Source: Galbibacter marinus
GTDB taxonomy: Bacteria > Bacteroidota > Bacteroidia > Flavobacteriales > Flavobacteriaceae
DNA length: 52,550 nt
NCBI RefSeq assembly: GCF_000300875.1
Contig: NZ_AMSG01000021.1
Location: 1 to 52,550 of the forward strand
Direction of reading: 5' to 3'
The notes below the pieces were generated by a model that ran no database searches, had not been told where the DNA came from, and worked only from the letters and a program-made list of their open reading frames with translations. Positions 27,155 to 34,810 of this stretch are shown in pieces. How positions within the stretch are numbered: the first letter of the stretch is position 1; each line of letters begins with the position of its first letter. The position numbers and the translations under genes were made by a program.

Positions 27155-28318
27155 ATGTATTTTTTAGAAACCGCAATAGTATTATTGGTGGGTGCTTTTT
27201 TACTTACCTTTTTTACAATTCCAAAAATAATTGGAGTTGTAGAGTATAAGAAGCTCATGGATAATCCAAACCATAGGAGCTCACATAAGAAAGTTACACC
27301 CACTTTGGGTGGTGTCGCCTTTTACTATGGCTTAATACTGGCTATATTCTTTTTAAAAGGCCAGGATATGTACAATGAAGCCATCTATCTGGTACCGGCA
27401 ATAACGATTTTGTTTATCATCGGACTAAAAGATGACTTGGTGGTTCTATCTCCGCTGACCAAACTAGCCGCTCAGATCATAGCCGTTTCTTTTATACTGG
27501 CAAGCGATAGTTTTACAATCCATTCACTACATGACTTTTTAGGGATCAATGACATCCCCTACTTTGTTTATTTACTCATAGGTGGATTCTTAATGATCAC
27601 CATTATTAACGCCTACAATCTCATTGACGGTATCGATGGATTGGCAGCCATGGTAGGTATAGTTATACTTACCATGTACACCATCATATTTTACCTTTCA
27701 CATGAGTTCTTCTATTCTTTATTATGTATAGCGCTAACAGCCTGTTTAAGCGCCTTCTTGTATTATAACCTATCAAAGACCAAGAAAATCTTTATGGGAG
27801 ATACAGGGTCGCTCATTGTAGGATTTATGATTGCCATGTTTACGCTGAAATTCTTGGCGTTAAATCCATCTGACTATAGAGAATTACCATTCCACTTGGA
27901 TAGTGCTCCACTAGTTGCCATGGGAATATTGATAGTACCATTGTTTGATACTGCCAGAGTATTTACCCTTAGAATCGCCAACAAAAAGGGACCCTTCTCC
28001 CCGGATCGTAACCATACCCATCATGTAATGGTAGATTATTTAAAACTGTCCCACAGACAAGCCAGTTGTACCATAGCAGGGTTTAATTTGATATTTGTCG
28101 TCATCTTAATTATCATGGGCAGTGCATCATCAAATCTTTGGATGATAATATTGCTCTTATTTACCTGCATAGCTTTGGCCTATCTTTTCTTTAGGCTAGA
28201 TTATAGCATACCCAACTTAAAGAGAAAGGTGTTCTTAAAAAGAAAAGTTGAGGAGCTTAAACATAAGTTACATTTAACCCCGCCGCTAGCCTGGAGCAGT
28301 AGATCCAAGCATAAGTAA
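27155..28318 (+). CDS. WecA/MraY-type GlcNAc-1-P transferase
   Basis: This 387-aa polytopic enzyme of glycosyltransferase family 4 (PF00953) loads a HexNAc-1-phosphate on undecaprenyl phosphate and so initiates a glycan. It shows the family's cytoplasmic motifs: NPNHRSSHKKVTPTLGG near the N terminus, LKDDLVVLSP (the DD pair), NAYNLIDGIDGLAAM, FMGDTGSLIVGF, and the uridine-binding RNHTHH histidine motif (FSPDRNHTHHVMV). About 10 membrane helices are visible. It is the second initiating enzyme of the region, distinct from the WcaJ type at 11015. It lies alone on the plus strand, and its last codons are duplicated at 30565-30584. Confidence 0.93.
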   Translation: MYFLETAIVLLVGAFLLTFFTIPKIIGVVEYKKLMDNPNHRSSHKKVTPTLGGVAFYYGLILAIFFLKGQDMYNEAIYLVPAITILFIIGLKDDLVVLSPLTKLAAQIIAVSFILASDSFTIHSLHDFLGINDIPYFVYLLIGGFLMITIINAYNLIDGIDGLAAMVGIVILTMYTIIFYLSHEFFYSLLCIALTACLSAFLYYNLSKTKKIFMGDTGSLIVGFMIAMFTLKFLALNPSDYRELPFHLDSAPLVAMGILIVPLFDTARVFTLRIANKKGPFSPDRNHTHHVMVDYLKLSHRQASCTIAGFNLIFVVILIIMGSASSNLWMIILLLFTCIALAYLFFRLDYSIPNLKRKVFLKRKVEELKHKLHLTPPLAWSSRSKHK

Positions 28319-28450
28319 TCTAATTATACTAAAAAATAAATAACACCAAGCAAGCCCTTTTCGACCTTTATTCAGTCAAGGGTTTTAGCAATCTTCGGGA
28401 ACTAATGAGTGTGAAAACATTAATTTCCAGTCAATTTGAACCAAATAGCC
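28296..28450 (+). repeat. Left copy of duplicated wecA 3' end
   Basis: Two blocks, 28296-28315 (the last codons of the wecA-like gene, 19 of 20 bases shared) and 28378-28450 (roughly 60 of 74 aligned positions shared by my own count), recur in the same order and orientation at 30565-30655. Here they are separated by 62 bases; in the right copy they are fused. The pair brackets the IS remnant and the reverse transcriptase gene. Confidence 0.8.
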
Positions 28451-28565
28451 GCGGATATTTTATATGGATATCATAATCACTTATCCTGATTTCGACACTT
28501 TTTTTGACTCTATTTCGTAACTAATGAATAGTCAGTAAGTTGCAAATTTTGCTTCACCAACTAGG

Positions 28566-28811
28566 GTGACGCGGAGGCCAAATTCGCTATTTTTACCCAT
28601 GTTTTTGCGTAGAAAGAAAAATCGATTTGGGACTACCAGCGTGGTGGTAGTCGAGAAAATAACCGGAAATTCAAATAGGTTAAAACTATTGGTGCTACCC
28701 TCACCGGGAGTCTATGACCAATATTCAAGCCTCTGGTTTATAGAGCGAGCTTTTAGGATTACGATGGGAACCATTGAAATGCGTCCAATGTCGCATTTTA
28801 CTGAACAATAA
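28566..28811 (+). pseudogene. Internally deleted IS1634-like transposase
   Basis: The frame combines the two ends of a transposase with the middle missing. From the likely start at 28599 it reads MFLRRKKNRFGTTSVVVVEK, the N-terminal signature of IS1634-family (IS4 group) transposases. Near the end, WFIERAFRITMGTIEMRPM followed by SHFTEQ matches the segment around the catalytic Glu close to the C terminus of the same family. Around 480 residues that should lie between, including the catalytic aspartates, are gone. Between the ends, at about 28682-28697, another frame reads KTIG, as in intact members, so a small frameshift is also present. It is an immobile scar between the wecA-like gene and the reverse transcriptase. 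Confidence 0.75.
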
Positions 28812-28855
28812 TAACTACAATTCTATAAAACCCATGAGATTTCTATGTATTTCTG

Positions 28856-28863
28856 TATATTTG
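28856..28863 (+). promoter_or_regulatory. -7 element of reverse transcriptase gene
   Basis: TATATTTG is a full match to TAnnTTTG and would give a leader of about 65 bases before the ATG at 28935. No TTG stands at the ideal distance. A small inverted repeat AACACA/TGTGTT (28885-28890 and 28896-28901) lies in the leader. Confidence 0.45.
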
Positions 28864-28934
28864 AATGTATATAATATTAAAATTAACACACCACATGTGT
28901 TTGTTCATATGTTGTAGCCAATTTAAAGAAACAG

Positions 28935-30479
28935 ATGTCCTTACCAAAGAAACATAACAAAGAAACAAAAAGGCTTCTGAAAAAAGTGCCAAAAGTGAAG
29001 ATTTCAAAATGGCTATTGGAGGAAGGTTACTATCCTGAACAGTATGTAATTCCACCTTGTTTTCAAGTTAAAAAATTTGAATTACAAGATAATCCATACT
29101 ATGAAGTTGATACAACAGGTGCCCAACCGAAATTCGAGCCTAAAAAATCTGATTTAGTAAACGTTTCTTTCCCTAAATCGCAACTTACGGACAGAACATT
29201 TGGAATTATTGCACCGAAAATCTATCACGATTTAGTTTGGTACCTAATGAATGAATGGGATTTAATAATAAAAACATTATTCAAAGCTCAAAACAAAATA
29301 TATTCATACAGTTTTCCAATTCCAGTATCCAAAAAGAATGAAGGTATTTTAGGTCATCTTCGTGCAGGAAGAATGATTTATGAATTTTTGGAAATGGCTG
29401 AAAATGATTTAGTAGCTGAAGCATACAACTACAAATTCATATTAAAAACTGACATAAAAAACTTCTACCCTTCGATTTACACTCATAGTATTGCTTGGGC
29501 AATTCATACAAAAAAGACCATTAGAGCCAAAGGAAACAGAAGTGATTTTGCAAAATTTTTAGGTTTAAAACTTGACAAGTTGATTCAATATGCGAATGAT
29601 GGTTGCACTAATGGAATTGCTATTGGACCTGCAATTTCTGACTTAATTTCAGAAATAGTTTTAAGCACTGTTGATACAGAATCCTCGAAAATAATTAACA
29701 AAAAAGGAATTGATTTTATTGGTGTTCGCTTCAAAGACGATTATAGGTTTTTATGCCATTCAAAAGAAGACGCCAACTATATAATTAAGACTTTACAAAA
29801 ACAAATGGCAGTTTTCAATTTGACTCTTAACGAAAGTAAATCTAAAATTGACGAACTTCCAGAAGGTCTTTTTAGAGAATGGACAGCTGACTATCAACCC
29901 TTTTCAGTAAGATATCGAAAAAAAATAAATTATAAACGATTTGAAAGCTCGTTGCGTGGAACTTTAAAAGTGGACAAAAAACATGAAGGAACTGGAGTTG
30001 TGGATAGATTTTTAAGTGAATTAACAACCAACGAGAATGAATTAAAATTCGACTTTAAAGATAAAGATTTACTTAAGGCAATAAGTTTATTACTGCTTTT
30101 AAAAGAAAGAAGAAACAAGTCCTTTCCTCAAATACTTGGAATAATTGAAAAAATAATACAGAAAAATCAAGGGAAGAAAAGAATAACAGCTAAAATTACT
30201 TCTGTTATTGAAAGTCTGCTAAATGAAAAATTAAAGAATATTGAAGACAATCAATATGACCTTATATGGCTCATATATTTTGTGAAATCTCTAAATTTAT
30301 TTCCAGTTACATTTCCTAAAAAATTCAAGTCACCATTAATAAAAAGTCTAAAGACTAATGGACTGGAATTCTTTAAACCAATACCAACGGAAATGAAACT
30401 ATTTGAAATAATTAAAAAGCCAGGTAAGAATAAAGAATTACTCGAACATTTAGCTCTATTTAAGAAAACCGAGGAATAA
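28935..30479 (+). CDS. Reverse transcriptase, Abi/UG (defence) type
   Basis: A 514-aa RNA-directed DNA polymerase. The RT core spans about residues 70-310: motif A LKTDIKNFYPSIYTHSI (catalytic Asp173), motif B GIAIGPAISDLISEIVL (227-243), motif C GVRFKDDYRFL with the two aspartates 268-269, and motif D LTLNESKSKI. The F-x-DD form of motif C and the DIKNFYPSIYTHSI motif A are those of the Abi and unknown-group (DRT) reverse transcriptases, not of group II introns or retrons (YADD). There is no maturase or endonuclease domain. The C-terminal 200 residues are helical, as in AbiK/DRT proteins. It is a single gene on the plus strand in an insertion framed by a duplicated sequence, unlinked in function to the sugar genes. 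Antiphage defence is inferred from the family; which DRT class it belongs to I cannot tell. Confidence 0.88.
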   Translation: MSLPKKHNKETKRLLKKVPKVKISKWLLEEGYYPEQYVIPPCFQVKKFELQDNPYYEVDTTGAQPKFEPKKSDLVNVSFPKSQLTDRTFGIIAPKIYHDLVWYLMNEWDLIIKTLFKAQNKIYSYSFPIPVSKKNEGILGHLRAGRMIYEFLEMAENDLVAEAYNYKFILKTDIKNFYPSIYTHSIAWAIHTKKTIRAKGNRSDFAKFLGLKLDKLIQYANDGCTNGIAIGPAISDLISEIVLSTVDTESSKIINKKGIDFIGVRFKDDYRFLCHSKEDANYIIKTLQKQMAVFNLTLNESKSKIDELPEGLFREWTADYQPFSVRYRKKINYKRFESSLRGTLKVDKKHEGTGVVDRFLSELTTNENELKFDFKDKDLLKAISLLLLLKERRNKSFPQILGIIEKIIQKNQGKKRITAKITSVIESLLNEKLKNIEDNQYDLIWLIYFVKSLNLFPVTFPKKFKSPLIKSLKTNGLEFFKPIPTEMKLFEIIKKPGKNKELLEHLALFKKTEE

Positions 30480-30564
30480 TGTTTATTTCACTCTAAATGA
30501 AACCGAAATAGGTGGCGCAAGTTGATCCGAGGTACCCATATAGGGTAACGCGTTGTCGAAGTCA

Positions 30565-30655
30565 GCAGTAGGTCCAAGCATAAGGGTTTTAGTTGTTTTC
30601 GGAAACTAATGATTGTAAAAGGCATTAATTCCCTGTCAATCTGAACCAAATATCC
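30565..30655 (+). repeat. Right copy of duplicated wecA 3' end
   Basis: The first 20 bases (30565-30584) repeat the last codons of the wecA-like gene with one mismatch but read through into GGTTTTAG instead of a stop. The following 74 bases (30582-30655) align with 28378-28450 at roughly four of five positions. Here the two blocks are contiguous, so this copy either keeps the original junction or has lost the 62 bases found in the left copy. No gene lies between 30480 and 30681. Confidence 0.8.
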
Positions 30656-30681
30656 AGTGTATCCATCCTATGAATAAAAAG

Positions 30682-31875
30682 TTATTTGGAAATAAAATCT
30701 AACATCTTAATTGCAAGTTTTCTCCTATCGAAATCAATTAGTACCTTTTTAAAATCATATGAAAGATTGCTGCTGTGATACATTTGGTCAAGTTGTGATT
30801 CAAAACTATCATAATCCTCTGGGATAAAGCTGCGACCTACGTTATAACCTTCTACTATTTGTTGAGCTTCTCCTTCGACTCCAATTAGAATGGGCTTATG
30901 CATTGCGCATAATTCGAAAATCTTAGAAGGTATTACTGACTTAAAAGTGTCCGATTTCTTTAGATTTACAAGACCTATATCCAAAATCGAAATATAATCC
31001 TTTACTCGATTTTTATCAACATTGTCAAGCATGGTAACATTTTCCAGATTTAGACTTTCCTTCAAAGATTTTAAATATTCTTTATGAGCTCCATCGCCAA
31101 CTAAAAGAAAATGGTAATTCCTGTTTGGTAATTTACTTGCAGCCATTAAAATAAAATCTAACGCATGAGCCATACCATGTGTTCCAATATAGCCAATAAT
31201 GAATTTCCCTTGCAAATTTAAATCTTGTAAGAGTTGGCTGTCCTTTTCTTTTGGAACAAAATGGTCAGATAAAATCCCGTTTTTAACAACCGCTATTTTT
31301 TCTTCCGCTATCCCATGAGGTTCTAGTATATACTTTTTAAATGAATCGGTAACCACTACAATTTTATCAGCTGATTCATACATCCGGTGTTCCAGATATT
31401 CAAAGTATTTTAGGATATACCCATCCTTCATTGCTCCCACGGCTTTAATTGATTCCGGCCAGATGTCTCTTACTTCCATAACCCATTTCTTTCTTTTCCA
31501 AAATGCCAACCATCTTCCGGATATTGCTGTAAAGAATTGGGGAGAAGTAGCTATAATTAGATCTGTTCTAATAAATAAGCCCACGAGAAAGGAACTAATC
31601 ATGTAACTAACATAATCTAATATCCTTTTTACTGTTCCCTGGTTTGCTGATATATATGTCCAAACGCGAATGACCTTAATCCCATCTATTATTTCTTTCT
31701 GAAATAATTTATTCTTGTACCCTTTAAAAACCTTTCCTTTAGGAAAGTTGGGTGCACAGGTTATTACGGTAACATCAACTCCTTGCTTTACCCACTCTCT
31801 GCAATGTTCGTAAGTCCTGGTTGCGGGAGCATTAGTTTCAGGAACAAAATTATCAGTTAGAAAAAGTATTTTCAT
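30682..31875 (-). CDS. Glycosyltransferase, WbuB-like GT4
   Basis: A 397-aa GT-B enzyme of the WbuB/WbpH-like group. It has the N-terminal LTDNFVPETNAPATRTYEHC, the CAPNFPKGKVFKGYKNK loop, VMEVRDIWPESIKAVGAM, ADKIVVVTDSFKKYI, and the donor-site region IPSKIFELCAMHKPILIG. The WbuB subgroup often transfers N-acetyl-fucosamine-type sugars onto lipid-linked GlcNAc. It is the last gene of the minus-strand block B, 336 bases after wecC, and its neighbour across the insertion is the wecA-like initiating enzyme. It is therefore a reasonable candidate for the second sugar of that glycan. Donor specificity is not readable. Confidence 0.88.
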   Translation of the reverse strand: MKILFLTDNFVPETNAPATRTYEHCREWVKQGVDVTVITCAPNFPKGKVFKGYKNKLFQKEIIDGIKVIRVWTYISANQGTVKRILDYVSYMISSFLVGLFIRTDLIIATSPQFFTAISGRWLAFWKRKKWVMEVRDIWPESIKAVGAMKDGYILKYFEYLEHRMYESADKIVVVTDSFKKYILEPHGIAEEKIAVVKNGILSDHFVPKEKDSQLLQDLNLQGKFIIGYIGTHGMAHALDFILMAASKLPNRNYHFLLVGDGAHKEYLKSLKESLNLENVTMLDNVDKNRVKDYISILDIGLVNLKKSDTFKSVIPSKIFELCAMHKPILIGVEGEAQQIVEGYNVGRSFIPEDYDSFESQLDQMYHSSNLSYDFKKVLIDFDRRKLAIKMLDFISK

Positions 31876-32052
31876 TTTGAATAAACTTAAAATTTAGTAT
31901 TAACTACAGCTTAACACAAGTTAATCTCTTATAGTTAGCTATTTAGCAAATTGAATTTCGATGACAACGGCAGGTTTAGTTTAATTACAACACCTATTAA
32001 TCTTTATTACAGTACATATGTCTGTTCAACAGACTTACTGATCCAAATTTGT

Positions 32053-32211
32053 TTACCTCATCTTCAAAATTCTATTTGCGTATAAAATGGGCACATTTAA
32101 GGCTAAAAAACATATTAAACGCGAAGACGCATCCTTAAAAGACCCATTTAGAAATCCTTGATATTTCCCCTACTTCATTAGACTCTAGCTCGGGTGTTTT
32201 AAAAAAAACAT
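32053..32211 (-). pseudogene. Frameshifted small ORF after wecC
   Basis: Immediately after the wecC stop an ATG (32211) opens a frame that is interrupted by two stops, yet a coherent 50-odd-residue protein appears if one base is added to the T8 run (about 32201-32208) and one removed from the G4 run (32167-32170). It then reads MFF, KTPELESNEVG, GKYQGFLNGSFKDASSR, LICFLALNVPILYANRILK and stops at 32053. Two compensating single-base indels in homopolymers suggest either recent decay or sequencing error. I cannot name the protein; it could be the end of a lost glycosyltransferase or a small membrane-associated protein. The rest of the gap (31876-32052) holds only the palindrome GTCTGTT-C-AACAGAC at 32020-32034. 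Confidence 0.45.
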
Positions 32212-33453
32212 CTAAAATGCATAACTTCGGTTTGCAGTTAACCCCTTATTTACTCCACAAAAATCCAGCACCACTTTATCATCAGCTATTTTCAGATCTT
32301 TAAACTCATTATGTGCCACTAAGAACACAATAATATCAGCTTTTTCTACGGCATCCCTATAATCTGTCAGTTTAAAAACATTATGTTCCTCTATATTGGG
32401 TTCTACAATAAAGTATTGTTCATTATTTGAATTCTGTAGCACTTTTTGAGCAATATACTTAGCCGGAGATTCTCTCAAATCATCTATATTGGGTTTAAAC
32501 GCCAATCCCATAAGCGCAATATTCGGTATCCTTCCATGCTTTAACTCAAACTCTAGTTTAGCAGTTTGAACTTTTTCCGCACACCAGAAGGATTTGTAAT
32601 TGTTTATCTCCCTTGCTTTACCTATGATTTGAGATTCCATAGGATAATCGGCTACAATAAAGTAAGGATCCACTGCTATACAGTGACCCCCTACACCACT
32701 TCCCGGCTGCAGGATAGTAACTCTAGGATGTTTATTTGCTAAACTAATAAGTTCCCAAACATTTATGCCGGCTCTATCACAAATAAGTGAAAGTTCATTT
32801 GCAAATGCAATTTGTACATCCCTCGAAGAATTCTCTACCAATTTGCACATCTCAGCTGTCCTGGCATTTGTCTTGTGTAAATCCCCCTTTATAAAATCCT
32901 TATAGAAAGACACAGCTTTTTCTGTAGATCGCTCATCCACTCCTCCTATGACCCTATCATTATGAACTAATTCATACATAACATTTCCCGGAAGTACTCT
33001 TTCAGGACAATAGGCAATGTAAATTTCCCCTTCAAGTTCTGGTCTCTCAGAAAAAATAAGATCCATCATTTTTTCAGTAGTCCCGATAGGTGAGGTGGAT
33101 TCAATAATATATAAATCCCCCTTTTTCAATAATGGAATAATACCCTGGGTAGCAGATTTCACAAAAGAAATATCAGGCTCGTGATTCCCTGTAAATGGAG
33201 TCGGAACCACTATAAGGTAGGTGTCGGCCTCAACAGGCTTAACAGCAGCCCTTAAATAGCCTTGCTTAACTGCATTGGCAACAGCCTGATCAAGTTCCGG
33301 TTCAACAATATGTATTTTTCCCGCATTAATGGTCTCTACCACTTTAGGGTTAATATCCACTCCGTGAACATTAGTTTTATTTTGAGCAATTAAAGCAGCT
33401 GTCGGCAGACCTATATATCCAAGTCCTACCATTACTACATTTGGCTTATTCAT
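32212..33453 (-). CDS. wecC: UDP-ManNAc dehydrogenase (WecC type)
   Basis: A 413-aa NAD-dependent enzyme that oxidises UDP-ManNAc twice to the uronic acid, UDP-ManNAcA. The N-terminal Rossmann site is VMVGLGYIGLPTAALIA, followed by VVPTPFTGNHEPD, YCPERVLPGNVMYELVHNDR, the central helix KLVENSSRDVQIAFANELS with the catalytic Lys/Asn, and GSGVGGHCIAVDPYF holding the catalytic Cys. The order of motifs and the NARTAEMCKLVENSSRD form fit the WecC/MnaB group better than UDP-glucose dehydrogenases. Its start overlaps the wecB stop by 8 bases, so substrate and enzyme genes are coupled. Confidence 0.92.
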   Translation of the reverse strand: MNKPNVVMVGLGYIGLPTAALIAQNKTNVHGVDINPKVVETINAGKIHIVEPELDQAVANAVKQGYLRAAVKPVEADTYLIVVPTPFTGNHEPDISFVKSATQGIIPLLKKGDLYIIESTSPIGTTEKMMDLIFSERPELEGEIYIAYCPERVLPGNVMYELVHNDRVIGGVDERSTEKAVSFYKDFIKGDLHKTNARTAEMCKLVENSSRDVQIAFANELSLICDRAGINVWELISLANKHPRVTILQPGSGVGGHCIAVDPYFIVADYPMESQIIGKAREINNYKSFWCAEKVQTAKLEFELKHGRIPNIALMGLAFKPNIDDLRESPAKYIAQKVLQNSNNEQYFIVEPNIEEHNVFKLTDYRDAVEKADIIVFLVAHNEFKDLKIADDKVVLDFCGVNKGLTANRSYAF

Positions 33454-34582
33454 TTGAAATTCCTTTTATAAAATTTACAATCCGTTCACATGCCTTACCA
33501 TCCCCGTAAGGATTATGTAATGCACTCATTTTATGATATGCCTCACTATCGTCTAACAACAGTGAGGCTTGTTTAATAATTCTATTACTATCGGTTCCAA
33601 CGAGCACGACAGTACCTGCATCAACAGCCTCCGGCCTCTCGGTAGTATCCCGCATTACAAGCACAGGTTTCCCCAGACTTGGTGCTTCCTCCTGAACTCC
33701 TCCGCTGTCGGTGATAATCAAATAAGATTTTTCCATCAACCAAACAAAAGCCGGATATGAAAGCGGGTCTATCAACTTAATGTTGTCAATATTTGACAAT
33801 AGATCATAAACCGGTTTTTGCACATTTGGATTCAAATGAACAGGATATACAATTTGTACATCTTTATTTTCTTCAGCTATTGTTTTTAAGGCTTTACAGA
33901 TATTCAAAAACCCTTGTCCGTGATTCTCTCGTCTATGTCCGGTTACCAGTACCAATCTTTTATCGGATTCTAAAAGATCTGTTAGTTTTTGAACCTGGTG
34001 ATCAACAAAATCAGTATTTTTAATTTTAGCTACACTAAAAAGTAAAGCATCAATTACTGTGTTACCCGTAATTAAAATGGATTCATCCTTTTTATCTTCG
34101 GTTAACAGATTATTCTTTGAAGTTTCGGTTGGAGAAAAATGATAATTTGTAACCACTCCTGTTACACATCGATTCATTTCTTCCGGGAAGGGAGATTGCA
34201 TATTAAAGGTTCGCAATCCTGCTTCTATATGGCATACTTTGGCTCCGGAATAAAAGGAGGCTATACTTGATGCCATAGTTGTAGTTGTATCCCCATGAAC
34301 ATAAACCAAATCTGGTTTAAAATCTTCTAAAACCGGTTTGAGCCCGGTTATAATATCGGAGGTTAAAGTGTATAAATTCTGATTCGGTTTCATCAGATTT
34401 AAATCGTAATCAGGCTTAATTTCAAAGAATTCAAGCACCTGATCAAGCATCTCCCTATGTTGAGCTGTGATACAAACTCTAGTCTCAAATTCTTGGTTAT
34501 TTTTCTGGAATTCCTTCACTAATGGCGCCATTTTAATGGCCTCAGGGCGAGTACCAAAAATGATCAGATTTTTAATTTTCAT
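33446..34582 (-). CDS. wecB: UDP-GlcNAc 2-epimerase (WecB type)
   Basis: A 378-aa non-hydrolysing epimerase that interconverts UDP-GlcNAc and UDP-ManNAc. It shows the opening IIFGTRPEAIKMAPLVKEF, AQHREMLDQVLEFFEI, VYVHGDTTTTMASSIASFY, CHIEAGLRTFNMQSPFPEE with MNRCVTG, LVTGHRRENHG, and DSGGVQEEAPSLGKPVLVMR. These are the diagnostic WecB/MnaA motifs. The conserved EAGLRT and the lack of a NeuC-style active-site variant argue that it is not the missing hydrolysing LegG. It feeds wecC, with which it overlaps. A 228-base spacer separates it from the flippase gene upstream; a minus-strand TAAATTTG at 34779-34786 could serve as a -7 box for it. Confidence 0.95.
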   Translation of the reverse strand: MKIKNLIIFGTRPEAIKMAPLVKEFQKNNQEFETRVCITAQHREMLDQVLEFFEIKPDYDLNLMKPNQNLYTLTSDIITGLKPVLEDFKPDLVYVHGDTTTTMASSIASFYSGAKVCHIEAGLRTFNMQSPFPEEMNRCVTGVVTNYHFSPTETSKNNLLTEDKKDESILITGNTVIDALLFSVAKIKNTDFVDHQVQKLTDLLESDKRLVLVTGHRRENHGQGFLNICKALKTIAEENKDVQIVYPVHLNPNVQKPVYDLLSNIDNIKLIDPLSYPAFVWLMEKSYLIITDSGGVQEEAPSLGKPVLVMRDTTERPEAVDAGTVVLVGTDSNRIIKQASLLLDDSEAYHKMSALHNPYGDGKACERIVNFIKGISNE

Positions 34583-34810
34583 TTAGCATTTTAAGTTTTT
34601 ATTCACAATTCACACAAGAACACGCTGTTCAAGCGACTCTTTTAAGACTTATCAATCTAAGTCATCGTAAAATTCTGTATATAGGTATTTATTCGGGGAT
34701 TAATATCATTGTATTGTAAAACGGTAATTACGCTAGGATATTATTATTTGGATAGGACTTTTAAAACTTATTTACTTACAAATTTAGGATGTGATTATAT
34801 TGTTAATTCT

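Noticed and set aside
28802-28934. Retron msr/msd or a DRT non-coding RNA in the leader of the reverse transcriptase
   Set aside because: Only a short inverted repeat (AACACA/TGTGTT) and a -7 box are visible; no long stem with priming guanosine. It may exist but is not supported from sequence alone.
28561-30555. Terminal repeats TAGGGTGACGCGG (28563) and TAGGGTAACGCG (30541) as ends of one transposable element
   Set aside because: They are in the same orientation, short and imperfect, and do not frame the duplicated wecA end consistently; may be chance.
33446-34582. WecB protein as the missing LegG epimerase of the block A operon
   Set aside because: Its motifs are those of the non-hydrolysing UDP-GlcNAc 2-epimerase and it is coupled to wecC, so it serves the ManNAcA branch.
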